Shown here: positions 9,577 through 16,434 of the stretch, one piece after another
How positions within the stretch are numbered: the first letter of the stretch is position 1
Layout of the letters: every line of letters begins with the position of its first letter
IMG/VR virus record: IMGVR_UViG_3300046004_001785
Span: 1-31,806 of that record
DNA from: a virus
DNA length: 31,806 bases
Strand: one strand, 5' to 3'
Position numbers and translations under genes: made by a program
Notes under the pieces: model-generated
Databases searched by the model: none
What the model was told of the DNA's origin: nothing
What the model saw: only the letters and a program-made list of their open reading frames with translations

Positions 9577-9604
9577 TGGGTCCTAATTAGGGCCCATTTT
9601 ATTT
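9577..9604 (+). terminator. Intrinsic terminator after tape-measure gene
   Basis: TGGGTCC (9577-9583) pairs with GGGCCCA (9590-9596) around a TAATTA loop with one G-T wobble, followed by TTTT and an AT-rich run. It starts six bases after the tape-measure stop. Confidence 0.8.
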
Positions 9605-9641
9605 AAAAACAAATCTTAAATAGGAATAATTTTATTAAAAA
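9605..9641 (+). promoter_or_regulatory. Late promoter candidate PL3
   Basis: AAAAAC at 9605-9610, 15 bases, then ATAATTTTATTAAAAA at 9626-9641, starting 23 bases before the ATG at 9649. It directly follows the tape-measure terminator, so it opens a new transcription unit. Confidence 0.6.
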
Positions 9642-9648
9642 AGATATT

Positions 9649-10176
9649 ATGGAAAAAGATTTAAAAAAATTTACTATTAACAAATTTCAAAAATTACTTA
9701 ACATTTATGTTAATAGCTTTGAATTTGAATTTGAAAGACAAATTCATTTACTATCATTATTCACTGAAAAAACAATTGATGAGGTTGAAGAATTAGAACT
9801 TGATGAATTTAAAGAATTATCAAGTCAAATTAACAAATTAGAATTTGATTCATTTTCAACCGATTTTAAAAATGAAATAAAAATTAATGATAAGGTTTTT
9901 ATTTCAGATATTCAAGATAATAAATATAAAGCTAAGGTTAAAGAAGTATATTTGGTTAATAAATATGTGAATGAAAATCTTGATGATTACTTAAAATATA
10001 TTGCTGCTATTATTTTTAAACCAGTTGTTGATGGTAATGTTATAAAAGATTACTCTACTGAAGGAATACAAGAAAGAGCAGAATTATTTGATAAAGAAAT
10101 AACTATTGATACGTTAAGCCCTTATCTTAATTCGCTTTCAATTAATTTAATTGCTAAAAATGAAGTTTCCGAATAA
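9649..10176 (+). CDS. Tail assembly chaperone-like protein 1
   Basis: This is a 175-residue acidic protein of alternating helices: FQKLLNIYVNSFEFEFERQIHLLSLF, then TIDEVEELELDEFKEL, then a beta-like KVKEVYLVNKY segment, and a C-terminal helix pattern that recurs in the next gene. The start of the pattern (short acidic 'isi-dLdyd-fk' segment after a helix) is typical of phage tail-assembly chaperones, which coat the tape measure before tube polymerisation. It is weakly but visibly paralogous to 10160-10933. Position next to the tape measure supports this role, although it lies after that gene, not before. The 3' end overlaps the next gene in a different frame around an AAAAA run. Confidence 0.55.
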   Translation: MEKDLKKFTINKFQKLLNIYVNSFEFEFERQIHLLSLFTEKTIDEVEELELDEFKELSSQINKLEFDSFSTDFKNEIKINDKVFISDIQDNKYKAKVKEVYLVNKYVNENLDDYLKYIAAIIFKPVVDGNVIKDYSTEGIQERAELFDKEITIDTLSPYLNSLSINLIAKNEVSE

Positions 10177-10933
10177 TTGGTTAACAATAAATGTTGCTCA
10201 ATTTACCGAGCTATTTTCATTGAACCTAAAAGAATTTGAATCACAAGATGACTATTATATCCAAATCCTTAGTATCCTCAGCAATCAATCTGTTGAATCT
10301 ATTGAAGACCTTGATTATGATGTTTTTAAACAACATATAGCTAATCTAAATTTTGTATATAGGTTACCAACCAAACAACCTTCAATCAAACTTAGCATTA
10401 AAGATACGGACCTTTATTTGATGGATTTAAACCAATTAACAATTGGTGAATTTATTGACTTGGAACATTTTATAACCAATGGTTACTCAAATAATCTTAG
10501 TGTTATACTAGCTATCTTATACAGACAAAAAACAATATATAACTCACCATTTAAACTTGATGAGTTTGAACCTTATGGTAACTGGATATATCACAGAGCC
10601 CCTTTATTTGAAGATATCTGTGTGAATGATGTATATGGTGTTATAACAAATTATATGACGTTTAGAAGCAATATATTTGATACATACCAAGGTTTATTTG
10701 ATAACCAAGACCCAGAAGAGTTGGATATAGATGAATCAGAATCATTCAAGTCAAAGTTAGAAAAAACGAAAGCAAATAATGATGGCAAGGCAATAAGGAA
10801 GTGGGGATGGGATGCTTTATTATTAAAGCTGGCCAAGAATGACCCATCAAGATTAAATGAGGTAACAGGTATGCCATTAATTCAAGCGTTAAATGTATTG
10901 AGTATGGTTCGTGAATTGAATATCGAATTTTAA
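10160..10933 (+). CDS. Tail assembly chaperone-like protein 2
   Basis: I start this gene at ATG 10160 (MKFPNNWLTI). A TTG nine bases upstream is less likely. The 257-residue product repeats the layout of the preceding protein: FTELFSLNLKEFESQDDYYIQILSIL, then VESIEDLDYDVFKQHI, then LTIGEFIDLEHFI and a conserved APLFEDICVNDVYGVITNY segment. It adds a charged C-terminal extension (SKLEKTKANNDGKAIRKWGWDALLLKLA). The DLDYDVFK and LTIGEFIDLE motifs are typical of proteins annotated as tail-assembly chaperones in Bacteroidota phages. It overlaps gene 9649-10176 by 17 bases in the +1 (equivalently -2) frame, so translational coupling or a programmed frameshift is possible. Confidence 0.6.
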   Translation: MKFPNNWLTINVAQFTELFSLNLKEFESQDDYYIQILSILSNQSVESIEDLDYDVFKQHIANLNFVYRLPTKQPSIKLSIKDTDLYLMDLNQLTIGEFIDLEHFITNGYSNNLSVILAILYRQKTIYNSPFKLDEFEPYGNWIYHRAPLFEDICVNDVYGVITNYMTFRSNIFDTYQGLFDNQDPEELDIDESESFKSKLEKTKANNDGKAIRKWGWDALLLKLAKNDPSRLNEVTGMPLIQALNVLSMVRELNIEF

Positions 10934-10966
10934 ACAATAACAAAGAAAATATAATTTATTAATAAA
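10930..10966 (+). promoter_or_regulatory. Late promoter candidate PL4
   Basis: TTAAAC at 10930-10935, 15 bases, then a full ATAATTTATTAATAAA at 10951-10966, abutting the ATG at 10967. If ATAATTTA is the -10 block the transcript would be almost leaderless. The 12-base core TTTATTAATAAA is a perfect palindrome. Confidence 0.65.
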
Positions 10967-11995
10967 ATGAACGAATTACCTATATATAAAATAAGTATTG
11001 ATGACATCTTCGAAGAAGGTGGTTTAGATTACGTATCTTTGGTAGCTGACCCAGCCATACAAATGAAAGGACTTGCATTTTCGTCTATTGAAGACTTATT
11101 TACATTCAAGTTCAACGCTGACAAGCAAATAATCGCTGGCCCAGCACTTATACCAGATAAATTAATATATAGAGAAGACCCAGATTTAGGTCAATTTTAC
11201 GTAGTTTTTGATGCAAATACAATTGAAAAATTGGTTGCTAAATTCAATAAAACCCCTAAAGAGTTCAAGGTTAATGTTGACCATTCTAGTGTTGTACCAA
11301 GTGCCTATATCTTCTCAAACTGGATTATAACAGATTCTTCAAATGACAAATCTAATTCGTATGGGTTTAGTCTTCCAGAAGGCACTTGGTTTTGTGAGGT
11401 TAAGATTGATGATACAGAATTTTGGAATACCGAAGTTAAAACCAATTCTAAATTTGGATTTAGTGTTGAAGGACTTTTCGGATTAAAATTAAATAATAAT
11501 AAAATACAAAAACAAGAAGAAATGACAAACAAATTAAAATTTGCTGAAGCTAAGTTAGCTGATGGTACAACTGTTTATGCTTCTTCAATTGAAGTTGGTG
11601 CTGAAGTTTACGTTATAGATGAAAACTTAGATAAGGTTCCAGTATTTGATGGAGAACACGAATTAGCTGATGGTACTGTAATAGCAACTGTAGATGGTAA
11701 AATTACTGAAGTAAAATCTAAAGAAGAAGCAATGACTGAAGTAACTCCAGAAATTGAAGTAGAAGCTGCTGAAGAAGTAGTTATTGAACCAGTTGCTGAA
11801 GCTGTTCCAGCTATTGATGAAGCTAAAGTAATGGAATTGGTTCAACCTAAATTTGATGAACTATATTCAATGATAGCTGAATTGAAAACAATGATTGAAA
11901 CTGCTGAAATTGAAGATGAGGTTATGGATATGAAAGAAACAAAACTTTCAAAAACACAAACTGTCTTAGCAATGGTTAACCAATTAAAAAAGTAA
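10967..11995 (+). CDS. XkdF-like prohead protease with C-terminal scaffold-like domain
   Basis: The N-terminal ~180 residues match the XkdF-type putative phage serine protease family (Peptidase_S78_2). They start with YKISIDDIFEEGGLDYVSLVADPAIQ, followed by AGPALIPDKLIYR. The catalytic candidates are His106 in VNVDHSSV and Ser166 in FGFSVEG. After residue 186 the protein changes to an acidic Glu/Val/Ala-rich stretch with a predicted coiled-coil (KVMELVQPKFDELYSMIAELKTMIE), typical of a capsid scaffold. The family processes or shapes the prohead, and a fused scaffold domain directly before the capsid gene fits that. A Met at residue 186 behind an A-rich leader could start a separate scaffold product. 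Confidence 0.8.
   Translation: MNELPIYKISIDDIFEEGGLDYVSLVADPAIQMKGLAFSSIEDLFTFKFNADKQIIAGPALIPDKLIYREDPDLGQFYVVFDANTIEKLVAKFNKTPKEFKVNVDHSSVVPSAYIFSNWIITDSSNDKSNSYGFSLPEGTWFCEVKIDDTEFWNTEVKTNSKFGFSVEGLFGLKLNNNKIQKQEEMTNKLKFAEAKLADGTTVYASSIEVGAEVYVIDENLDKVPVFDGEHELADGTVIATVDGKITEVKSKEEAMTEVTPEIEVEAAEEVVIEPVAEAVPAIDEAKVMELVQPKFDELYSMIAELKTMIETAEIEDEVMDMKETKLSKTQTVLAMVNQLKK
11522..11995 (+). CDS. Possible nested scaffold protein (internal in-frame start)
   Basis: ATG 11522 lies in frame inside the protease gene, exactly where the catalytic domain ends. The ~40 bases before it are almost entirely A and T with many A runs, like the leaders of other genes here, and unlike normal coding sequence of this protein. 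The 157-residue product would contain the acidic linker and the coiled-coil alone. Lambda makes its scaffold in the same way from an internal start in the protease gene. Only the sequence composition supports this. Confidence 0.35.
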   Translation: MTNKLKFAEAKLADGTTVYASSIEVGAEVYVIDENLDKVPVFDGEHELADGTVIATVDGKITEVKSKEEAMTEVTPEIEVEAAEEVVIEPVAEAVPAIDEAKVMELVQPKFDELYSMIAELKTMIETAEIEDEVMDMKETKLSKTQTVLAMVNQLKK

Positions 11996-11996
11996 A

Positions 11997-12033
11997 TTAA
12001 ACAAAAAAACAAAAATAATAATTTATCAATAAA
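11997..12033 (+). promoter_or_regulatory. Late promoter candidate PL5 (capsid gene)
   Basis: TTAAAC at 11997-12002, 15 bases, then ATAATTTATCAATAAA at 12018-12033. The ATG of the capsid gene is 33 bases beyond the element, a longer leader than at the other sites. Confidence 0.65.
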
Positions 12034-12044
12034 GATAATAAATT

Positions 12045-12059
12045 AAAAACAAATAAACA
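12045..12059 (+). promoter_or_regulatory. A-rich translation leader element of the capsid gene
   Basis: AAAAACAAATAAACA lies 22 bases before the capsid ATG. The identical 15-mer occurs at 13050-13064, 24 bases before the tail-tube ATG. Both genes encode what should be the most abundant virion proteins. No Shine-Dalgarno sequence is present, so this may be an unstructured ribosome-loading leader. Confidence 0.45.
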
Positions 12060-12066
12060 AAAGAAT

Positions 12067-12981
12067 ATGAAAAAATTAATGTTCGATTTAACTGATAATA
12101 CAGTTTATGCTGGTAAAAATGATGCAGCTTTCTATAGCGCAGCTATAATTGAAGGTGGTTCAAAAGAAACCTTCCGTTTAGTTTCTAACGTAAAAAGCAA
12201 AATCAAATTAGCAAAATATGACTTGGGTAGCCTTGTTCAAGATGCTGACTGTACATTCTCTAACGCTGGTGAAGGTACTCTTTCACAAAAAGAATTTGAC
12301 GTATGTGCAAAGAAAATTAACTTGGAACTTTGCCAACGTACTTTCGAAACTGACTACTTGTCAGAAAGAATGAGAGCTGGTTCTCTTAACTCAGAAGTTG
12401 CTCCAGCTGACTTTGTTAACTATATGATTGACAGAGTTGGTAAACAAGTATCTGCTGACTTAGAAAAAGCTACTTGGGCTGGTGTTTTAACTGGTGGTAC
12501 TTATCCTCTTAACATTTGCCAAGGTCTTATTGAAATAATGACTGCTGATGCTGACGTTATTGATGTAACTGCTACAACTATTACTACTTCTAACGTTATC
12601 GCTCAAATACAAAGAGTTTACGATGCGATTCCAGATGCTGTAATTGAAAAATCAGACGTTGCTATCTACGTATCAACTAACATTGCTAGAGCTTACAAAG
12701 CTGCTGTTGCTGCTGCTTCTTCTGAAGCTTACTACACTAAAGATGCTGAATTGACTTTCTTAGGTGTTGAATTGATTGCTGCTCAAGGTCTTCCTTCAAA
12801 CAGAATGGTTGCTGCTCAAAAATCTAACTTGTTACTTTTAACTGACTTAGTAAGTGATTTCGAAGAATTACTTATCCTTCCTCAAAAAGGTGTAACTGGT
12901 GAACCAACTATCCGTGTGGTAGGTGAATTCAAATTCGGTGTTGATTACCTTTACGGTGCTGAAGTAGTTTTATACTCATAA
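12067..12981 (+). CDS. Major capsid protein
   Basis: The 304-residue product has the size and layout of an HK97-fold major capsid protein. The sequence EKATWAGVLTGGTYPLNICQGLIEIM (residues ~137-162) resembles the spine helix followed by a loop. The C-terminus (GEFKFGVDYLYGAEVVLYS) matches the closing strand of such proteins. It follows the protease/scaffold gene, has a promoter candidate and long A-rich leader, and ends before a strong terminator, all expected of the most highly expressed gene. Codons are richer in C-ending forms (AAC, TTC, GAC) than in neighbouring tail genes, consistent with high expression. Confidence 0.85.
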   Translation: MKKLMFDLTDNTVYAGKNDAAFYSAAIIEGGSKETFRLVSNVKSKIKLAKYDLGSLVQDADCTFSNAGEGTLSQKEFDVCAKKINLELCQRTFETDYLSERMRAGSLNSEVAPADFVNYMIDRVGKQVSADLEKATWAGVLTGGTYPLNICQGLIEIMTADADVIDVTATTITTSNVIAQIQRVYDAIPDAVIEKSDVAIYVSTNIARAYKAAVAAASSEAYYTKDAELTFLGVELIAAQGLPSNRMVAAQKSNLLLLTDLVSDFEELLILPQKGVTGEPTIRVVGEFKFGVDYLYGAEVVLYS

Positions 12982-13005
12982 TCATAACCAATAATTAAAA
13001 TTAAA

Positions 13006-13037
13006 TAAAAGGGCTGAGCCAACGCTCGGCCTTTTTT
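13006..13037 (+). terminator. Intrinsic terminator after capsid gene
   Basis: GGCTGAGC (13012-13019) pairs with GCTCGGCC (13024-13031) around CAAC with one G-T wobble, preceded by AAAA and followed by six T. It probably reduces but does not abolish read-through to the tail-tube gene, which has no clear promoter of its own. Confidence 0.88.
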
Positions 13038-13049
13038 ATAAACAATAAT

Positions 13050-13064
13050 AAAAACAAATAAACA
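13050..13064 (+). promoter_or_regulatory. A-rich translation leader element of the tail-tube gene
   Basis: This is the second exact copy of AAAAACAAATAAACA, placed 24 bases before the ATG at 13074. It is shared only with the capsid gene leader at 12045-12059. Confidence 0.45.
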
Positions 13065-13073
13065 TATAAAAAA

Positions 13074-13595
13074 ATGGCTTGTAATACTTCACTTACTTCA
13101 ATTTTAAAAGGTTGCGATAACAATATCGGTGGCCTTACACACTTTTATGTTATTCCAACAGAATTTGTAACAGCTATCGTTGATGACGGTGCTGGTACTA
13201 TTACTGGTGTAACTGTAACCTCTGGTTCTACTTTTGTTGAATATGAATTCAATAAAAATACTGCAAATTACACAGAAGAAGCTGCTATTGACTTGGTTAA
13301 TGGTTCAACTTTCTACAATCAAACTGTAAACTTAACTATCCCACGTAGAGAAGTTGCTAAACGTAATAGCTTAGCTCTTATCGCTGCTGGTCAACGTAAC
13401 CTTAATATAATCGTTAAAGATGCTAATGGCCTTTATTGGTTCGTAGGTCGTGCTAACGGTGCTAACCTAACTGCTCAAGGTGATGGTTCTGGTACTGCTA
13501 AAGCTGACGGTTCTAAATACACTCTTACATTCCTTGCTGAAGAGCCAGAACAAATGTTTGAAGTGGACTCAACAATAATCCCAGCATTATTATAA
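13074..13595 (+). CDS. Major tail tube protein
   Basis: This 173-residue, mostly beta protein has a form typical of phage tail-tube subunits of Bacteroidota phages. The N-terminus CNTSLTSILKGCDNNIGGL contains two Cys, followed by VTSGSTFVEYEFNKNTANY, the basic strand VNLTIPRREVAKRN, and a C-terminal TLTFLAEEPEQMFEVD. It lies right behind the capsid gene, shares its leader element and is followed by its own strong terminator, which fits the second most abundant virion protein. It is the only candidate for a tube protein in the window. Confidence 0.75.
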   Translation: MACNTSLTSILKGCDNNIGGLTHFYVIPTEFVTAIVDDGAGTITGVTVTSGSTFVEYEFNKNTANYTEEAAIDLVNGSTFYNQTVNLTIPRREVAKRNSLALIAAGQRNLNIIVKDANGLYWFVGRANGANLTAQGDGSGTAKADGSKYTLTFLAEEPEQMFEVDSTIIPALL

Positions 13596-13617
13596 TTCCA
13601 TAATAATTTTTCTTTCA

Positions 13618-13650
13618 CAAAGACCCCATTCAATCGAGTGGGGTTTTTTG
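13618..13650 (+). terminator. Intrinsic terminator after tail-tube gene
   Basis: ACCCCA (13623-13628) pairs with TGGGGT (13639-13644) around a 10-base loop, with AAAG before and TTTTT after the stem. It separates the tail-tube gene from the next unit, which starts with promoter candidate PL6. Confidence 0.85.
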
Positions 13651-13687
13651 TTAAACAGAAGCGTTAAAAGAATAATTTATTAATAAA
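13651..13687 (+). promoter_or_regulatory. Late promoter candidate PL6 (portal-lysis unit)
   Basis: TTAAAC at 13651-13656, 15 bases, then a full ATAATTTATTAATAAA at 13672-13687, starting 22 bases before the ATG at 13694. It begins immediately after the tail-tube terminator's T run. It should drive 13694 to 17025. Confidence 0.7.
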
Positions 13688-13693
13688 GTTAAA

Positions 13694-14065
13694 ATGATTC
13701 TAATAAATAAAGATAGCCTTAATACTGTGATACTAACTCTAACGGAGAATAGTTCATTGATGTTCCCAAATTATATATTTGAGTTCTTCAATGATATTCA
13801 AGATAAGACAGTTATATTCTCGGCCCCAGACCTATCGACATTCGGTTGTAGATACAATAGATTTGAAATCACCGAAACAGGAACAACTTTCACAGACAAT
13901 AATAACGGAATAATAAACTTAGTACCAAGCGGCTATTGGAGTTACAACGTATACGAATCGACTGGAACAACACTTTCAATAAGTGCAACCACTGGTGTCG
14001 TATTAGAAACAGGTAAAGTCTTTGTTAATGGTACTGATAACGCTATTCCATCAATCTATCAATAA
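13694..14065 (+). CDS. Small structural protein of unknown function
   Basis: The 123-residue product is mostly beta strands with alternating hydrophobics: TVILTLTENSSLMFPNYIFEFFN, then FEITETGTTFTDNNNGIINL, then YWSYNVYESTG. The pattern suggests a small immunoglobulin-like or jelly-roll virion protein. I have seen this type next to the portal in Bacteroidota phages but cannot name a family. It opens the unit driven by PL6 and ends two bases before the portal start. A decoration or neck role is possible but unproven. Confidence 0.65.
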   Translation: MILINKDSLNTVILTLTENSSLMFPNYIFEFFNDIQDKTVIFSAPDLSTFGCRYNRFEITETGTTFTDNNNGIINLVPSGYWSYNVYESTGTTLSISATTGVVLETGKVFVNGTDNAIPSIYQ

Positions 14066-14067
14066 AT

Positions 14068-15270
14068 ATGAAAATACTAGGAATGAATTTTGGTGCAAAA
14101 CCAAAGCAAACAGAAGCCTTTGAAGTTAAATTTGATGACCCAAATCTAAACGCAATGAGCTTTAAACTAAATCAAAACTATTCTCAACCAATTATCAACG
14201 AAAGATATTCTGGCCGTGGTTATATGTTTTACGGTCAAGATAATATGTATCCAGAATACTTGAAAAAGATGTATGCTGGTAGCTCTTTACACGCATCTCT
14301 AATCAACTTTAAAAAGATTATGACAGTAGGTAATGGCTTCGTTATTGATACCACTAAATTGAAAGGAATGGACCTTATTGAAGCTAATCAAATCCTTAAT
14401 CAATTTGATGGTGAGAAAAGTCTTAATAAAATCCTTGATAAGATATCTCTTAACTATTGGATGTATGGTTCAGTTTATATCAAGATTACTTGGAATGCTG
14501 ATAATACAAAAATTATAAAAAGAGAAGTTATCAGTGGTGATACAATACGTTTAGGTGACCACGATAAATTCGGTAAAATTACAAGTTTTTACTACTGCTT
14601 TGATTGGACCCAAACTGGTAGATATCCTATTGTTAAGCTTCCAGCTTTCGATAAAGAGAATACCAAAGAAAAAGTACAAGTATATTCTTTCATACTTGAT
14701 ACACCAATAACCAAGTTCTATTCAGCTCCAGTTTACCAAACAGCTGGTAACTGGATTATGCTTGATGCTGAGATTGGTAACTATCATAAATCAAATATCT
14801 TCAACTCAATTAACCCTTCATTTGCATTGAAGTTCTATAAAAAACCTGGAAGTCCAGAAGAACGTGATATGATTCTAAGAGGTATTGAAGATAACTTTGC
14901 TGGTTCATCTAACACTGGCCGTGCAATGGTATTCTTCAGTGATGGTAAAGAAACTGCACCAGATATCGAACCTATCAATGTATCTAACATTGATAAACAA
15001 TTCCAAGTAACTGCTGATGCTATTCAACGTAATATTCTTTATGCTCACGGTATCAGCCCAATATTGATGGGTTTCAAAACTCCAGGGTCATTAGGTTCTG
15101 GTCAAGAACTTCCAATTGCTTACGAGATTGCAAATAACTCTGTTATTAAGCCAGCTCAAAAAGATATTGAAGAGATAATAAATACAATCTTCCAACTTAA
15201 TGGAATCACAGTTGATTTTAAATTAAGACCAGTTGATTTATTCACAATAACACCTAATCTAACAGCTTAA
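14068..15270 (+). CDS. Portal protein
   Basis: The 400-residue product fits a phage portal. It has an N-terminal region with YSGRGYMFYGQDNMYPEYL and SSLHASLINFKKIMTVGNGF (residues ~48-90), the characteristic stretch LNYWMYGSVYIKITWN, then GSPEERDMILRGIEDNFAG, and NILYAHGISPILMGFKTPGSLGSG near residue 345, a motif typical of portal proteins. The C-terminus is short. The portal forms the dodecameric DNA-entry ring at one capsid vertex and docks the terminase. It is unusual that this gene follows capsid and tail genes and is far from the terminase genes. Five bases separate it from the connector gene. Confidence 0.85.
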   Translation: MKILGMNFGAKPKQTEAFEVKFDDPNLNAMSFKLNQNYSQPIINERYSGRGYMFYGQDNMYPEYLKKMYAGSSLHASLINFKKIMTVGNGFVIDTTKLKGMDLIEANQILNQFDGEKSLNKILDKISLNYWMYGSVYIKITWNADNTKIIKREVISGDTIRLGDHDKFGKITSFYYCFDWTQTGRYPIVKLPAFDKENTKEKVQVYSFILDTPITKFYSAPVYQTAGNWIMLDAEIGNYHKSNIFNSINPSFALKFYKKPGSPEERDMILRGIEDNFAGSSNTGRAMVFFSDGKETAPDIEPINVSNIDKQFQVTADAIQRNILYAHGISPILMGFKTPGSLGSGQELPIAYEIANNSVIKPAQKDIEEIINTIFQLNGITVDFKLRPVDLFTITPNLTA

Positions 15271-15275
15271 TTATT

Positions 15276-15845
15276 ATGGCAATATATTTTATTTCAGAAC
15301 AATACCTTAAAGCAAATACAGCTATATCAGCATTGGTTGACCCAGCTGATATTGCACCTCAAATACCAGCAGCTCAAGATATGTGGACTCAAGATATCTT
15401 GGGTAGCAATTTCTATACTTATTTATGGAATGCTTATTCAGCACAAACACTTACATCAGTTGAGATTACTCTTGTTGAAAAGATTAAACCAGCTCTAGCT
15501 TGGAGATGTGCTGAAATGACTGTACCTTTCCTTAACTATAAAATAAGCAACAAAGGTATGCAATCTCAAAATGGTGACTTTAGTAATAGCGTTACCCTTG
15601 AAGAGTTACGTTATCTACGTCACGAATTAAAGAATAATGCAGAGTTTTACGAAGAAAGGCTTATCAAATATTTATGTGATAATGGTAATCTTTATCCTCA
15701 ATATTCAAGCAATAATTCAACTGACTTATCACCTAACAATCAAACAACTTATGATTGTGATTTAGCATTCCCTTCAACACGTTGCGGAATACATTGCACA
15801 AGCTGCAATAACTATTATTATGGAACATCTTGTGGATGTCATTAA
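15276..15845 (+). CDS. Head-tail connector/adaptor-like protein with Cys-rich C-terminus
   Basis: This is a 189-residue helical protein. The N-terminal region (FISEQYLKANTAISALVDPADIAPQIPAAQDMWTQDILG) and the helix KIKPALAWRCAEMTVPFLNYKISNKG match the type of small adaptor protein (gp6-like/DUF6712-like) that sits below the portal in Bacteroidota phages. The last ~30 residues are unusual: six Cys with a Tyr-rich stretch (CTSCNNYYYGTSCGCH), which could bind metal or form disulphides. It directly follows the portal and precedes the lysis genes. Confidence 0.6.
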   Translation: MAIYFISEQYLKANTAISALVDPADIAPQIPAAQDMWTQDILGSNFYTYLWNAYSAQTLTSVEITLVEKIKPALAWRCAEMTVPFLNYKISNKGMQSQNGDFSNSVTLEELRYLRHELKNNAEFYEERLIKYLCDNGNLYPQYSSNNSTDLSPNNQTTYDCDLAFPSTRCGIHCTSCNNYYYGTSCGCH

Positions 15846-15880
15846 TCAATAAATGAATCACTTTAAATGTTTTAAAAATT

Positions 15881-16429
15881 ATGAATGCAAGTAAAAAACC
15901 AAATCTAATGCAACACGAATTAATTATACTTACTACTAGCATCAAACAAAACCTAATAATATTTTTGGGTATGCTTTGGGCCTTTTTCTTGCCTGTGGCA
16001 CCACTTCTTGTTGTGTGTGGACTTGCTATATTAGCTGACACTGTAATGGGTGTTATAAAGGCTTATAAGCTTAAAGAAAAGATAACATCACGTAAGCTAT
16101 CAAGACTTATTAGTAAAATGCTTTTATATCAACTTACAATCATTTTATTTTTCTTTCTTGAGAAGGTTTTACTTCACGAGTTTATTGCTTTATTTTCTGG
16201 TATTGAATTATTGCTTACCAAGATAGTTACAACAGTTTTGATTAGTGTTGAGATATTATCTTTCAATGAATCTTTTACAGCTGTTGCTGGCTTTAGTATT
16301 TGGGATAAATTTGTATCATTGGTTAAACGTGGTGGTGAAGCAAAAAAACTAATTGAGGACCAATTAGGTGATGACGTATTAAAACCAGCTGATAAAGATA
16401 AACCAGCTGATGAACCATTAATTAAATAG
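15881..16429 (+). CDS. Phage holin (holin 4_1-like)
   Basis: The 182-residue membrane protein has hydrophobic segments at about residues 24-50 (IIFLGMLWAFFLPVAPLLVV), 80-100 and 105-130. Between the first two is the holin-type motif ADTVMGVIKAYKLKEKITSRKLSRLISKMLLY. The C-terminus is charged and Pro/Lys/Asp-rich (KPADKDKPADEP). This pattern fits the holin family also found with toxin secretion (Phage_holin_4_1). The holin opens the inner membrane so that the endolysin encoded next (16435) can reach the wall. The start is ATG 15881, 35 bases after the connector stop. Confidence 0.8.
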   Translation: MNASKKPNLMQHELIILTTSIKQNLIIFLGMLWAFFLPVAPLLVVCGLAILADTVMGVIKAYKLKEKITSRKLSRLISKMLLYQLTIILFFFLEKVLLHEFIALFSGIELLLTKIVTTVLISVEILSFNESFTAVAGFSIWDKFVSLVKRGGEAKKLIEDQLGDDVLKPADKDKPADEPLIK

Positions 16430-16434
16430 TTATT

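Noticed and set aside
12975-13006. Late promoter for the tail-tube gene (TATAC, 15 bases, ATAATTAAAATTAAAT)
   Set aside because: Upstream block is poor, the -10 block lacks ATAATTTA, and the strong capsid terminator lies directly downstream; could be chance.
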